Shown in pieces: positions 26,069 to 35,060 of a DNA stretch of 64,000 bases; within the stretch, counting starts at the first letter, position 1; every line of letters starts with the position of its first letter. The stretch lies in NCBI GenBank assembly GCA_902523065.1, contig CABYXZ010000004.1, positions 62,001 to 126,000 on the forward strand. Reading direction: 5' to 3'. The notes below the pieces were generated by a model. It was not told where the DNA came from. It saw nothing but the letters and a program-made list of their open reading frames with translations, and ran no database searches. The stretch comes from an uncultured Marinoscillum sp. (GTDB lineage: Bacteria > Bacteroidota > Bacteroidia > Cytophagales > MED-G16). The translations under genes were made by a program, and so were the position numbers.

Positions 26069-26440
26069 GTGAACAATTCAAATGGATCAAACAACATTAT
26101 TGGAGAGGGGACCTCTCTCAAAGGAAACCTTAAGACATCAGGTAATGTAAGATTAGAGGGAGACGTTATAGGAGATATTTCCTCATCTTCAAAAGTCGCC
26201 TGTGGGGAGACATCATTTGTTGATGGAAATGTAACTGCTGAAAATGCAGAACTCGCAGGAAAAGTTTCTGGTAAGGTAACAGTTAAAGAACTTTTAATAT
26301 TAAAGTCAACAGCTAAAATTCATGGTGATATTTCAACAAATAATTTAATTATAGAATCAGGTGCAAATTTTAATGGCGCTTGTACAATGGGTAAGGAGGA
26401 AGAAGTTGAAGATGCTCCTGAGATAGATGATGAAGAATAG
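26069..26440 (+). CDS. Bactofilin (polymer-forming cytoskeletal protein)
   Basis: Bacterial cytoskeletal protein that forms beta-helical filaments scaffolding cell-wall enzymes. The 123-residue product shows the short hexapeptide-like periodicity of the DUF583/bactofilin core (SLKGNLKTSGNVRLEGDVIG, then KVACGETSFVDGNVTAENAE and so on). It is flanked by a short polar N-terminus and an acidic C-terminal tail. The start is GTG at 26069. It follows the M23 peptidase and overlaps the atpZ start by 11-14 bases, so it belongs to the same transcript as the ATP synthase genes. Confidence 0.95.
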   Translation: MNNSNGSNNIIGEGTSLKGNLKTSGNVRLEGDVIGDISSSSKVACGETSFVDGNVTAENAELAGKVSGKVTVKELLILKSTAKIHGDISTNNLIIESGANFNGACTMGKEEEVEDAPEIDDEE

Positions 26441-26615
26441 CTTTTACAAATATCTAAATCTTAGCTTTCAGTTTTTTTTTATTGTAGTTCTTTTCTCGGC
26501 CTTAGGTTATTATACTGACATTTATTTTTTTAATAAAGCGATGGTTTTTTCCTTCATTCTTCCAATTCTTGGCTTTTTATTTTCGTTATATAGAATATTT
26601 AAAAGTGAGATTTGA
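26430..26615 (+). CDS. atpZ: AtpZ/AtpI-like small membrane protein
   Basis: Two-helix membrane protein of 61 residues (helices about 11-28 and 35-56) at the head of the ATP synthase operon. AtpZ/AtpI proteins aid Mg2+/Ca2+ uptake or c-ring assembly. The hydropathy, the Y-Y-T-D-I-Y pattern and the position fit. Two adjacent ATG codons (26427, 26430) are possible starts, both inside the bactofilin 3' end. The stop codon TGA shares one base with the next ATG (TGATG). Confidence 0.82.
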   Translation: MKNSFYKYLNLSFQFFFIVVLFSALGYYTDIYFFNKAMVFSFILPILGFLFSLYRIFKSEI

Positions 26616-26974
26616 TGTCAAAACACCTTAAATTAAACTTATCATTTTACTGCCTTCTCTTAACTGCTGCTTTTATAATTAATCATTTAGAGAATAGATT
26701 ATTTCATGAACATCTACTTTTTATTGTTTCATTTAATATTATTGTTGATATAATTTTTAGATTCATTAATTCTAACCTTCTCAGTTATGGTGTTGAAAAA
26801 ATCATTACATCAACCATTTTTCGAATAATTTTTTCATTGATATTTATTTTTTTATACAAATATATTTTTGATCAGAGCATACCTATTTTTATAATTAATT
26901 TTTTAGTAGTGTATTTATTATTTATAATATTTGAAATAACAATTCTATTGTTAAATTTGCGTCATATAAAGTAA
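26615..26974 (+). CDS. Membrane protein of the ATP synthase operon, unknown function
   Basis: A 119-residue protein with four predicted membrane helices (about 9-25, 32-50, 66-84, 92-113). The ATG at 26615 overlaps the atpZ stop by one base. A protein of this size and topology sits between atpZ and atpB in many flavobacteria; it may correspond to DUF6168, which I cannot confirm by eye. By position it could play the AtpI role (c-ring assembly), which is inference. It contains a membrane-embedded Glu in IIFEITILLLNL. Confidence 0.72.
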   Translation: MSKHLKLNLSFYCLLLTAAFIINHLENRLFHEHLLFIVSFNIIVDIIFRFINSNLLSYGVEKIITSTIFRIIFSLIFIFLYKYIFDQSIPIFIINFLVVYLLFIIFEITILLLNLRHIK

Positions 26975-26977
26975 CAC

Positions 26978-27985
26978 ATGGTATCAACCAAATTTTTTAA
27001 AAAATTTCTACTTACCCTTCTAATTTGCTTTTCAACTAACTTTTTAGTTCTTTCTGCAGATAAAGCAGAAGGAGAGGATTTTAATATGGGTGAAATGATT
27101 ATGCATCATGTCCTAGATGACTATCAGTATGAGATTATGCACGGACTTGTCATACCACTACCTGTTATTTTATATACAGAAAAAAATGGACTTCTAATTT
27201 TTTCTTCTTCTAATCTCTTTGATGATGATCACGTTCCTTTAGAGGAGGGATATAATGGTTTTAAATACTACCATGGTAAGTTAAAGTCTATTGATCAGGA
27301 TGCATCATATGTAGATCTTTCAATAACTAAAAATGTTGCATTTCTTATCCTCACAGCAACACTAATGATTTTAGTATTTCTTTCTGTAGCCAAAGGATAT
27401 TCAAAAAAGAATTCAGCTCCAAAAGGCATTCAAGCTTTGTTTGAGCCCGTTATAATTTTTGTTCGGGATGATATCGTAAAGCCTAATATTGGGGAAAATT
27501 ATGAAAAGTATCTTCCGTATATGTTAACATTATTTTTCTTCATTTTTTTTGGTAATGTTCTTGGTTTAATGCCCGGTGCAGCAAATCTTACAGGTAATAT
27601 TGCTGTTACCTTGTCACTTGCTCTTTTTACATTTTTAATAACAAATTTTTCTGGCAACAAACACTACTGGAAACATATCTTTTGGACCCCTGGGATTCCA
27701 ATAATAATGAGAGTCATAATTTTACCTATAGAATTAATAGGTGTTTTTTCAAAGCCGATATCGTTAATGATTAGACTCTTTGCTGCAATTACTGCTGGCC
27801 ATATTGTATTATTAAGTTTTATTGGGCTAATATTTATATTTCAAAGCTACTTTGTTGGAGTAATGAGTGCGCTTTTTGTTGTTGGACTTAATCTTGTTGA
27901 ATTAATGGTAGCTGGAATACAGGCTTATGTATTTACGATGTTTTCTTCTGTTTATATTGGTTTAGCAACTGAAGATGGACACTAA
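26978..27985 (+). CDS. atpB: F0F1 ATP synthase subunit a
   Basis: Membrane stator subunit forming the ion half-channels against the c-ring. The essential Arg is R266 in SLMIRLFAAITAGH. The core helices include NVLGLMPG and the C-terminal AGIQAYVFTMFSSVYIGLA. At 335 residues it is longer than the E. coli protein because of an N-terminal signal-like segment (residues 1-27) and a periplasmic extension (about 28-118), as is usual in Bacteroidota. It starts 3 bases after the preceding gene and is followed by atpE. Confidence 0.98.
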   Translation: MVSTKFFKKFLLTLLICFSTNFLVLSADKAEGEDFNMGEMIMHHVLDDYQYEIMHGLVIPLPVILYTEKNGLLIFSSSNLFDDDHVPLEEGYNGFKYYHGKLKSIDQDASYVDLSITKNVAFLILTATLMILVFLSVAKGYSKKNSAPKGIQALFEPVIIFVRDDIVKPNIGENYEKYLPYMLTLFFFIFFGNVLGLMPGAANLTGNIAVTLSLALFTFLITNFSGNKHYWKHIFWTPGIPIIMRVIILPIELIGVFSKPISLMIRLFAAITAGHIVLLSFIGLIFIFQSYFVGVMSALFVVGLNLVELMVAGIQAYVFTMFSSVYIGLATEDGH

Positions 27986-28020
27986 AAAAATTATTATGTT
28001 AAATTTTAAAATTAATTATT

Positions 28021-28254
28021 ATGCTTAGTTTTCTAATATTAGATATGGGTTTAGCCGCAATAGGTGTTGGTTTAACCACTATAGGTGCAGGTATTGGTAT
28101 TGGCTTGATTGGTGCAAATGCAATGACAGCTATTGCTAGACAACCTGACGCGCAACCTAAGATATTTACTACTATGTTAATTATAGCCGCTTTAGTAGAG
28201 GTTATTGCATTAGTAGGGGCTCTTGTTGCAATACTTGTTGTTTTCGCTGAATAA
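28021..28254 (+). CDS. atpE: F0F1 ATP synthase subunit c
   Basis: Two-helix proteolipid of the rotor ring, 77 residues. The first helix holds the glycine motif GAGIGIGLIG, the polar loop is ARQPDAQPK, and the second helix carries the ion-binding E60 (AALVEVIAL). The sodium signature is absent: I27 stands where Na+ rings have Gln, and V61 where they have Ser/Thr after the Glu. The ring is therefore predicted to carry protons. Confidence 0.98.
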   Translation: MLSFLILDMGLAAIGVGLTTIGAGIGIGLIGANAMTAIARQPDAQPKIFTTMLIIAALVEVIALVGALVAILVVFAE

Positions 28255-28273
28255 ATTCTTTCATTAAGAAATT

Positions 28274-28771
28274 ATGGAACTATTAACACCAGGTACTGGT
28301 TTACTTTTCTGGCAGATAATAATATTTCTTATTCTCTTGTTCATCCTGTCTAAGTATGCTTGGAAGCCGATAACAGATTCTCTAAAAGAAAGAGAAAAGT
28401 TTATTGAAGATTCTCTAGAATCAGCTAAGAAAGCAGAAGAAGAGCTTGTAAATATTCAGAATAAAAATGAGGAATTAATTGCCGAGGCAAGAAAAGAGAG
28501 GGAAATGATACTTTCAGATGCAAAGAAATTATCAAACTCAATGAAAGATGAGGCAAAAGAAAATGCTAAAGAAATGGCTGATAAAATAATTTCAGATGCT
28601 AAAAAAGTTATTGAATCTGAAAAAGATAAAGCTATGAATGATGTTAAAAACACTCTTGCAGAACTTTCTATTGATATCGCTGAAAAAATTATTAAGAAGG
28701 AGTTAAGTAAAGATTCATCTCAAAAAAAATATGTTGATGATCTAATAAAGGAAATTAATAATTCTAAATAA
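28274..28771 (+). CDS. atpF: F0F1 ATP synthase subunit b
   Basis: Peripheral stalk subunit, 165 residues. One N-terminal membrane helix (about 7-26, ending SKYAWKPI, the typical b-subunit boundary) is followed by a long charged helix rich in Lys, Glu and Ala that dimerises and reaches up to F1. The stop TAA overlaps the atpH ATG by one base (TAATG), coupling translation of the two stalk subunits. Confidence 0.97.
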   Translation: MELLTPGTGLLFWQIIIFLILLFILSKYAWKPITDSLKEREKFIEDSLESAKKAEEELVNIQNKNEELIAEARKEREMILSDAKKLSNSMKDEAKENAKEMADKIISDAKKVIESEKDKAMNDVKNTLAELSIDIAEKIIKKELSKDSSQKKYVDDLIKEINNSK

Positions 28772-29310
28772 TGCTAAATACTAGGGCCTCAGAGAGATAT
28801 GCGAAGTCTTTATTAAGCTTATCAATTGATAAAAATATTGTTGATGAGATTAATTCTGATATCGACTTAATTATAAAGTCTTTTGAAGACTCCAGAGAAT
28901 TAGCAAATCTATATTCAAGCCCTATTATACCTATCAATCATAAGATTGAGATTACTAATAAATTATTTAAAAATATTTTAAATAAGCATACTCATAACCT
29001 ATTATTGAATCTTATATATAGGAAAAGAGATAATTTAATGTTCACTATATTATTAAAATATAAGGAATTGTATAATCAACACATGAATATCGAAGAATCT
29101 GTCATATCTACTACTTTTAGTTTAGATAAAGAAACTTTAGATGTTGTCCATGACTTTGCTAAAAAAGTTACAGGTAAAGAAATTTCTCTTGAGAATACAA
29201 TTGATAAGGATATCTTAGGTGGTTTTAATTTAAAAATTGGAGATAAAATGATAGACTGCTCTGTATCTAGTAAAATAAATGAATTAAGAAAAAAATTAAT
29301 AAATAACTAA
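28771..29310 (+). CDS. atpH: F0F1 ATP synthase subunit delta
   Basis: OSCP-like cap joining the peripheral stalk to the alpha subunits, 179 residues. The N-terminal helical domain begins RASERYAKSLLSLSIDK, and the C-terminal part contains the family pattern DILGGFNLKIGDKMIDCSVS. The start overlaps the atpF stop. An A-rich 10-base gap precedes atpA. Confidence 0.96.
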   Translation: MLNTRASERYAKSLLSLSIDKNIVDEINSDIDLIIKSFEDSRELANLYSSPIIPINHKIEITNKLFKNILNKHTHNLLLNLIYRKRDNLMFTILLKYKELYNQHMNIEESVISTTFSLDKETLDVVHDFAKKVTGKEISLENTIDKDILGGFNLKIGDKMIDCSVSSKINELRKKLINN

Positions 29311-29320
29311 ATAAAAAAAA

Positions 29321-30898
29321 ATGTCAAATATTAGACCTGATGAAGTTTCCTCAATTATTAGAGAACAACTTTCAAATTTTAAATCTGAATCAGAATTAGA
29401 AGAAGTTGGTACCATCCTTCAAGTAGGTGACGGTGTCGCTAGAATCTATGGTTTATCTAATGCTAAAGCTGGAGAGCTCCTTGAATTTGGTGGAGGTGTT
29501 AAAGGGTTAGTTTTAAACCTCGAAGAAGACAATGTTGGTGCCGTTTTGATGGGTGATTCAAGTTCAATTAAAGAGGGAGATACTGTTAAGAGATCTGGAG
29601 AGATTGCTTCTATAGAAGTTGGAGAGGGAGTTTGTGGAAGAGTGTTAGACACACTTGGAAACCCAATTGACGGAAAAGGTGAAATAAAAGGAAAAACTTA
29701 TTTAATGCCTCTTGAGAGGAAGGCTCCTGGTGTTGTCTACAGACAGCCGGTTAATGAACCATTACAAACTGGTATAAAGGCTATTGACTCAATGATTCCT
29801 ATCGGAAGGGGTCAGAGAGAATTAGTTATTGGTGATAGACAAACTGGTAAGACTGCTGTTGCAATTGACACTATCTTAAATCAGAAAGAATTTTATGATA
29901 AAGGAGAACCAGTTTATTGTATATATGTTGCCGTAGGTCAAAAGGCATCTACCGTTGCTCAGGTAACAAGTACACTTGAGAAAAATGGAGCACTACCGTA
30001 TACAACTATTATTTCAGCTCCTTCGTCAGTCCCTGCTCCAATGCAATTTTATGCTCCATTTGCTGGAGCCGCAATTGGTGAGTATTTTAGAGACACTGGT
30101 AGACCAGCACTTGTTATTTTTGATGATTTATCAAAACAAGCTGTCTCATACAGAGAGGTATCATTATTATTAAGAAGGCCTCCAGGGAGAGAGGCTTATC
30201 CTGGTGACGTATTTTATCTACATTCTAGATTGCTAGAGAGATCAGCTAAAATTATTAACGACGACAAACTTGCTGCAAGTATGAATGATTTACCCGATAC
30301 ACTTAAAAAGGTTGTAAAGGGTGGAGGATCTTTAACCGCTTTACCAATAATTGAGACACAGGAAGGTGATGTTTCTGCTTACATACCTACAAATGTTATA
30401 TCAATAACAGATGGCCAAATATTTTTAGAGTCTAACCTATTTAATTCAGGTATTAGACCTGCTATTGATATAGGAATTTCTGTCTCAAGGGTTGGGGGAT
30501 CAGCACAAATAAAGTCTATGAAAAAAATTGCTGGTACTTTAAAACTAGATCAAGCTGCATTTAGAGAGCTAGAAGCTTTTTCAAAGTTTGGTTCAGACCT
30601 TGATGCTGCTACCAAGCTTGTAATTGATAGGGGTAAGGTTAATCAGGAGATATTAAAACAGGCGCAGTATTCTCCTTTACGAGTTGAAGAACAGGTCGCT
30701 ATTATCTATTGTTCATCAAATGGATTTTTTGATGGTGTTGAATTATCAAAAATATCTAGACTTGAGGAAGAGTTTCTGCAGTTTGTTAACTCAAAATGTA
30801 AAAAAGTATTGGACGAGTTATCCAAGGGGGTTTTGAATGATAAGAGCCTGAAAATTCTTGAGGATACTGCAAAAAATCTGGCTAAAAATTATAAGTAA
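29321..30898 (+). CDS. atpA: F0F1 ATP synthase subunit alpha
   Basis: Non-catalytic nucleotide-binding subunit of F1, 525 residues. Walker A is GDRQTGKT near residue 169. Other hallmarks are [57 protein letters not shown] and [12 protein letters not shown]. The gene starts after an A-run and no Shine-Dalgarno, as is common in this phylum. The gamma subunit gene follows 6 bases later. Confidence 0.99.
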   Translation: MSNIRPDEVSSIIREQLSNFKSESELEEVGTILQVGDGVARIYGLSNAKAGELLEFGGGVKGLVLNLEEDNVGAVLMGDSSSIKEGDTVKRSGEIASIEVGEGVCGRVLDTLGNPIDGKGEIKGKTYLMPLERKAPGVVYRQPVNEPLQTGIKAIDSMIPIGRGQRELVIGDRQTGKTAVAIDTILNQKEFYDKGEPVYCIYVAVGQKASTVAQVTSTLEKNGALPYTTIISAPSSVPAPMQFYAPFAGAAIGEYFRDTGRPALVIFDDLSKQAVSYREVSLLLRRPPGREAYPGDVFYLHSRLLERSAKIINDDKLAASMNDLPDTLKKVVKGGGSLTALPIIETQEGDVSAYIPTNVISITDGQIFLESNLFNSGIRPAIDIGISVSRVGGSAQIKSMKKIAGTLKLDQAAFRELEAFSKFGSDLDAATKLVIDRGKVNQEILKQAQYSPLRVEEQVAIIYCSSNGFFDGVELSKISRLEEEFLQFVNSKCKKVLDELSKGVLNDKSLKILEDTAKNLAKNYK

Positions 30899-30904
30899 AA
30901 CTTT

Positions 30905-31768
30905 ATGCCCAATATAAAGGAGGTAAAAAACCGAATCGGTTCTGTAAAGTCGACTCAACAACTTACAAAAGCAATGAAAATGGTTGCAGCAGCTAAGTTA
31001 AAAAGAGCACAAGATAAAGTGACTGAGCTTCGTCCATACTCTAATAAACTTAATGAGATACTTTCTAACCTTTCTGACTCAATTTCAAATGTCTTATTTG
31101 AACAAAGAGATGTTAAGAGTAAACTTTTTATTGTAGTAGCATCTGATAAAGGCCTTTGTGGAAGTTTTAATAGTAATATTTTTAAGTTATTTAATTCTGT
31201 TTCAGAGAATAATAATGATCATTTAGATTCAATTAATATTCTCCCTATTGGAAAAAAAGCTTATGATTTTTTCAAAAAGAAGGATTACAATGTGATTGAT
31301 CAATTCTGGAATACATTAAATGGATTTAGTTATGCAGATGCATCAAATATTTTTGATTATGTTCAAGACGAATATTTAAATAATAATATTGATCAGGTAC
31401 ATATTATATATAATGAGTTTAAAAATGTTGCCGTCCAAAACTCTGTTGTTGAACAGTTTCTTCCGGTTGAAAATAATCTTGAGAAGGACAGTAAAGAGAT
31501 AATTAATAAAAATTATTTATTTGAACCAAGTAAATCAGATATTGCAGATTCACTTATTCCACAAACTCTAAAAACTCAAATTTTAAAATCAGTTTTTGAG
31601 TCAAATGCATCTGAACAAGGATCACGAATGACCGCTATGAGTCAAGCAACAGATAATGCTGGAGAGTTATTAAAAGAGCTTAAACTTACTTACAACAGGA
31701 CTAGACAAGCTGCAATAACAAAGGAGATTTTAGAAATAGTAGGTGGAGCTGAAGCTTTAAATCAATAG
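30905..31768 (+). CDS. atpG: F0F1 ATP synthase subunit gamma
   Basis: Central rotor shaft of F1, 287 residues. The N-terminal helix (IKEVKNRIGSVKSTQQLTKA, then MKMVAAAKL) and the C-terminal helix (EQGSRMTAMSQATDNAGELL, then LTYNRTRQAAITKEILEIVGGAEAL) are both fully conserved. It is the last gene of the operon: atpD and atpC are not here, which in Bacteroidota is normal because they lie at a separate locus. The convergent YghO-like gene ends one base further on. Confidence 0.99.
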   Translation: MPNIKEVKNRIGSVKSTQQLTKAMKMVAAAKLKRAQDKVTELRPYSNKLNEILSNLSDSISNVLFEQRDVKSKLFIVVASDKGLCGSFNSNIFKLFNSVSENNNDHLDSINILPIGKKAYDFFKKKDYNVIDQFWNTLNGFSYADASNIFDYVQDEYLNNNIDQVHIIYNEFKNVAVQNSVVEQFLPVENNLEKDSKEIINKNYLFEPSKSDIADSLIPQTLKTQILKSVFESNASEQGSRMTAMSQATDNAGELLKELKLTYNRTRQAAITKEILEIVGGAEALNQ

Positions 31769-31769
31769 A

Positions 31770-32927
31770 CTATTTACTTGTAATTCTCTCAACAGGTATT
31801 TTTCTGTCAAAATTGTATCTGTACGTGTGATGAATTTTTCCAAGTTTAACTTGTACTTGTTCAGCAACTCTTATCATTGCTTTGTTAAAATCTGGAATCC
31901 AGTTTAATTCTAAGTCAGTATATTGAAGTTTTTCTTGAATGGTCTCTCTACTAGCCATTATCAAAGCACCGTCAACACCTTTGCCTTGATGATCAGGAAC
32001 AATACCGAATACAAGACCTACCATTTTTTTACATGACTTTTTAATTTTAAGATGGTAAAATGTTTTGATTTTACCTATTAAATCTAGTTTTCCATTAACA
32101 TGCTTGAATATTTGATTCATCTCTGGGATACTGATAAAGAAACCTACCGGATCATCTTTGTGGTATGCAAACCATAATATCTTTTCATCAAGGATTGGCT
32201 TTATTTGTTTAAATAATAATTTTGCTTGTGATAGCTTGAGTTTTGCAACTCCAGGCATGTTTGACCAGGCATCGTTATAAATTTTTGTGAAATCATTTAC
32301 GTATTTATCCATATTATTTTTTTCTAATGTCCTAAAATTATAATTAGGATCCTTCATAGCTCTCGCTGCTTTCTCAGCAAGTCTTTCAGATAAAGGTGTT
32401 CTCGTTTTCTTTAGATATGTAAATTGTTTGAAAAGTAATTTAAATCCATATTCTTCAAAGAGGTTCTGGTAGTAGTTTTTTCCATAATTTTGTTGGTAAT
32501 TTGGTTCTATTTGGAACCCTTCAACAAGACACCCCCACCATTTATCTCTCTCTCCAAAGTTTATAGGGCCATCCATTGAGTTGTACCCTTTTTCTATAAG
32601 CCATTCTTTAGCTGTATCAAATAACAGATTAGCTGTCTTTTGATTATTAATACATTCAAAAAAACCACAACCTCCCACATTTAAATCACCCTTCATATTA
32701 TCTTTTTGGTAGAATGCTGCAATTCTGCCTAAAACCTCTCCATCCTCTTCAATTATCCATCTTGATACCTCTCCTTTTTTGAATGCTTTATTTGTTTCTG
32801 GTTTAAAAACATTAGACACATCTTTATCTAAAGGTCTTATCCAATATTTATCTCCTTTATAGAGATTTGAAGCAAATTTTATAAACTTATTTTCATCTAA
32901 TTTTGACTCTACTCTACTTATTATCAT
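31770..32927 (-). CDS. YghO-like GNAT-fold protein
   Basis: Soluble 385-residue protein similar to the YghO family, with a GNAT acetyltransferase-type fold. An N-terminal segment has YKGDKYWIRPLDKDVSN, then a GNAT-like core with GRIAAFYQKD and VGGCGFFECI. The motif MDGPINFGERDKWWGCLVEG is typical of this group, and a C-terminal region has GIVPDHQGKGVDGALI, resembling the acetyl-CoA pyrophosphate loop (Q/R-x-x-G-x-G/A). The substrate is unknown. It is divergent from the oad operon (79-base gap) and convergent with atpG. Confidence 0.82.
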   Translation of the reverse strand: MIISRVESKLDENKFIKFASNLYKGDKYWIRPLDKDVSNVFKPETNKAFKKGEVSRWIIEEDGEVLGRIAAFYQKDNMKGDLNVGGCGFFECINNQKTANLLFDTAKEWLIEKGYNSMDGPINFGERDKWWGCLVEGFQIEPNYQQNYGKNYYQNLFEEYGFKLLFKQFTYLKKTRTPLSERLAEKAARAMKDPNYNFRTLEKNNMDKYVNDFTKIYNDAWSNMPGVAKLKLSQAKLLFKQIKPILDEKILWFAYHKDDPVGFFISIPEMNQIFKHVNGKLDLIGKIKTFYHLKIKKSCKKMVGLVFGIVPDHQGKGVDGALIMASRETIQEKLQYTDLELNWIPDFNKAMIRVAEQVQVKLGKIHHTYRYNFDRKIPVERITSK

Positions 32928-33006
32928 CTAGATAAAATATTTTTAATTATGTTAATTTCAAAAATTTAGTACATATTTTTGTTGTCAAACTAACCTAATC
33001 TTTGAA

Positions 33007-33240
33007 ATGAACTATGATCCAAATTTAGCTAATCTTGTTGGCATTTTAGTCAACGGAATGATTACAGTTTTTTCAGTATTGTTTCTCGTGTACTTTACTT
33101 CTAAACTTTTTATTTCAATCGTTTCTAAATTAAATATTCAAAGCAAAAAAAAAAATACAGTTGATCAAGAGATAAGAGAAAAAGTAAGTGAAATGTCTAA
33201 TGGCAAAGGAAGTGTGATTAAGTATACTAAGCTAAGCTGA
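33007..33240 (+). CDS. OadG-like gamma subunit of Na+-pumping decarboxylase
   Basis: Small 77-residue protein with one membrane helix (about 11-32) followed by a charged cytoplasmic tail, the layout of oxaloacetate decarboxylase gamma subunits, which assemble alpha and beta and can bind zinc. The position directly ahead of alpha and beta genes supports the call more than sequence, since gamma subunits diverge quickly. The TGA stop shares one base with the alpha ATG. TTTG ending two bases before the ATG suggests a very short leader. Confidence 0.85.
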   Translation: MNYDPNLANLVGILVNGMITVFSVLFLVYFTSKLFISIVSKLNIQSKKKNTVDQEIREKVSEMSNGKGSVIKYTKLS

Positions 33241-35057
33241 TGCCTAGAGAGATTCAATTATGTTTAGTATATCGTGATATGTGGCAGTCCTCTGGAAAGT
33301 ATATGCCTAATGCAAACCAATTATCAAAGGTTGCTGAGCCAATTATTAATATGAAATGTTGGGATAGAATAGAAACTAACGGGGGAGGTTTTGAACAAAT
33401 TCAATTGTTAGCTGGCGAAAACCCTAACGAGGTAGTAAGAAAATGGACAAAACCTTTTAATGAAGTTGGAATTAAAACTCAAATGCTAGAAAGAGGGTTA
33501 AATGCATTAAGCATGTCTCCGGTTTCTGAAGATGTTAGGGAATTGATGTTCAGTGTTAAGTCGAAACAAGGAACTAATATTTCTAGATCCTTTGATGGTT
33601 TAAATGATCCAAGAAATTTAGAGCTATCAATTAAGTTTGCTAATGCTTCAGGAATGATATCACAGTCTTGTTTGTGTATAACTCATTCTAAAATACATAC
33701 TGTTGACTACTATATTAGTCTAGCAAAAAAGTTTATAGAACTTGGTACTAAAGAAATTGCTATAAAGGATATGGCAGGTATAGGTAGACCCTCATCATTA
33801 GGAAAAATAGTTAAAGGGATTAAAAATTATAGCCCAAATACAATTGTTCAATATCATGGCCATTCTGGACCAGGTTTTTCTGTAGCTTCTGCTCTTGAAG
33901 TAGCAAGAGCTGGTGCTGATATCGTTGATGTCTCTATGGAACCATTGTCATGGGGAACAACTCATGCTGATTTACTAACCATTCATGAAGTTTTGAAAGA
34001 TGATGGCTTTATTGTCAAAGATTTTGATAAAAAGGCTTACATGGAAGTGAAGCAGCTCACTCAAGAATTTATTGATGAGTCTCTTGGTTACTACATAAAC
34101 CAAAAAAATAGGTTAATGAATTCACTACTGATAAGTTCTGGACTACCTGGTGGCATGATGGGAAGTTTGATGAGTGATTTAGAAAAAAGTCATTTGAGCA
34201 TAAATAAGTGGCTAAAAAAAAATAAATCGGATGAAATTAATATAGACTTTTTATTTTCAATGCTTTCAGATGAGGTTAATGAAATATGGCCAAAGATGGG
34301 TTACCCGCCTCTTGTGACACCATATAGTCAATATGTTAAAAATGTTGCTCTGGTAAATGTTTTAAATAAAATTAAAGGAAAACCAAGATGGAGTTTAATA
34401 GATGATAATACGTGGGATATGCTACTTGGAAAGTCAGGAAAATTACCTGGTAAGTTGGGGGATGAAATAATTGAACTAGCATCTGATTTAAAAAAAGAAT
34501 TTTATACTGATCATCCACAGAATCTTATTGAAGATACTCTCAAAAAAAATAGAAAAGAAATGAAAGATTTGGGTTGGAGTACAGGTTTAGATGATGAGGA
34601 GCTGCTTGAATATTCATTGCATAGAACTCAATATATCGATTATAAATCTGGGAAGGCAAAAAAGAATTTTAATGATGATTTAGAAGAAAGAAGAAATGAA
34701 TCCAATTCTATAAGTGATAAACCAGAAAATAAAGTTGAAATAATACAAATTGGTTCAGATAAATACAAAGTAGAATATTCTATTTCTGAAGATATATCAG
34801 AAAAAGATTTAGGTGTTGTTGACGGTAATTCTGTTCATTCACCAATTGAGGGAAGGTTTGTTCTAACAAAAGGATCAAATGATAAACCAGTAAAAGTAAA
34901 TGATGTAGTGAAAAAAGGTGATGTTTTATGTTATATTGAGTCAATGAAGGTAATGAATGCAATTAAATCTGAGTTTTCAGGTAAGATTCAAAAAATATAT
35001 TTTAGAGATGGAGAAGATGTGTACGATGACGATATTTTATTTACAATAAAAAAATAG
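33240..35057 (+). CDS. Biotin-dependent decarboxylase alpha subunit (OadA-like carboxyltransferase)
   Basis: Carboxyltransferase plus biotin-carrier subunit of a sodium-translocating decarboxylase, 605 residues. The N-terminal HMGL-like TIM barrel keeps the metal and carbamyl-lysine positions: D13 in YRDMWQS, K176 in AIKDMAG, and H206-G-H208. The C-terminal biotinyl domain has the biotin attachment K570 in ESMKVMN. However, the usual RDAHQS is RDMWQS, ESWGGATF is ETNGGGFE, and LHCHATTG is QYHGHSGPG, so the substrate pocket is altered. Oxaloacetate is the default guess; another beta-keto acid is possible. Confidence 0.88.
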   Translation: MPREIQLCLVYRDMWQSSGKYMPNANQLSKVAEPIINMKCWDRIETNGGGFEQIQLLAGENPNEVVRKWTKPFNEVGIKTQMLERGLNALSMSPVSEDVRELMFSVKSKQGTNISRSFDGLNDPRNLELSIKFANASGMISQSCLCITHSKIHTVDYYISLAKKFIELGTKEIAIKDMAGIGRPSSLGKIVKGIKNYSPNTIVQYHGHSGPGFSVASALEVARAGADIVDVSMEPLSWGTTHADLLTIHEVLKDDGFIVKDFDKKAYMEVKQLTQEFIDESLGYYINQKNRLMNSLLISSGLPGGMMGSLMSDLEKSHLSINKWLKKNKSDEINIDFLFSMLSDEVNEIWPKMGYPPLVTPYSQYVKNVALVNVLNKIKGKPRWSLIDDNTWDMLLGKSGKLPGKLGDEIIELASDLKKEFYTDHPQNLIEDTLKKNRKEMKDLGWSTGLDDEELLEYSLHRTQYIDYKSGKAKKNFNDDLEERRNESNSISDKPENKVEIIQIGSDKYKVEYSISEDISEKDLGVVDGNSVHSPIEGRFVLTKGSNDKPVKVNDVVKKGDVLCYIESMKVMNAIKSEFSGKIQKIYFRDGEDVYDDDILFTIKK

Positions 35058-35060
35058 ATT

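Noticed and set aside
28021-28254. Possible sodium-driven ATP synthase, given the neighbouring sodium pump
   Set aside because: The c subunit lacks the Gln and Ser/Thr ligands of Na+ rings, so proton coupling is the better reading.
26978-31768. Loss of atpD and atpC from the ATP synthase operon
   Set aside because: A separate atpD-atpC locus is the normal arrangement in Bacteroidota, so absence here is not evidence of gene loss.
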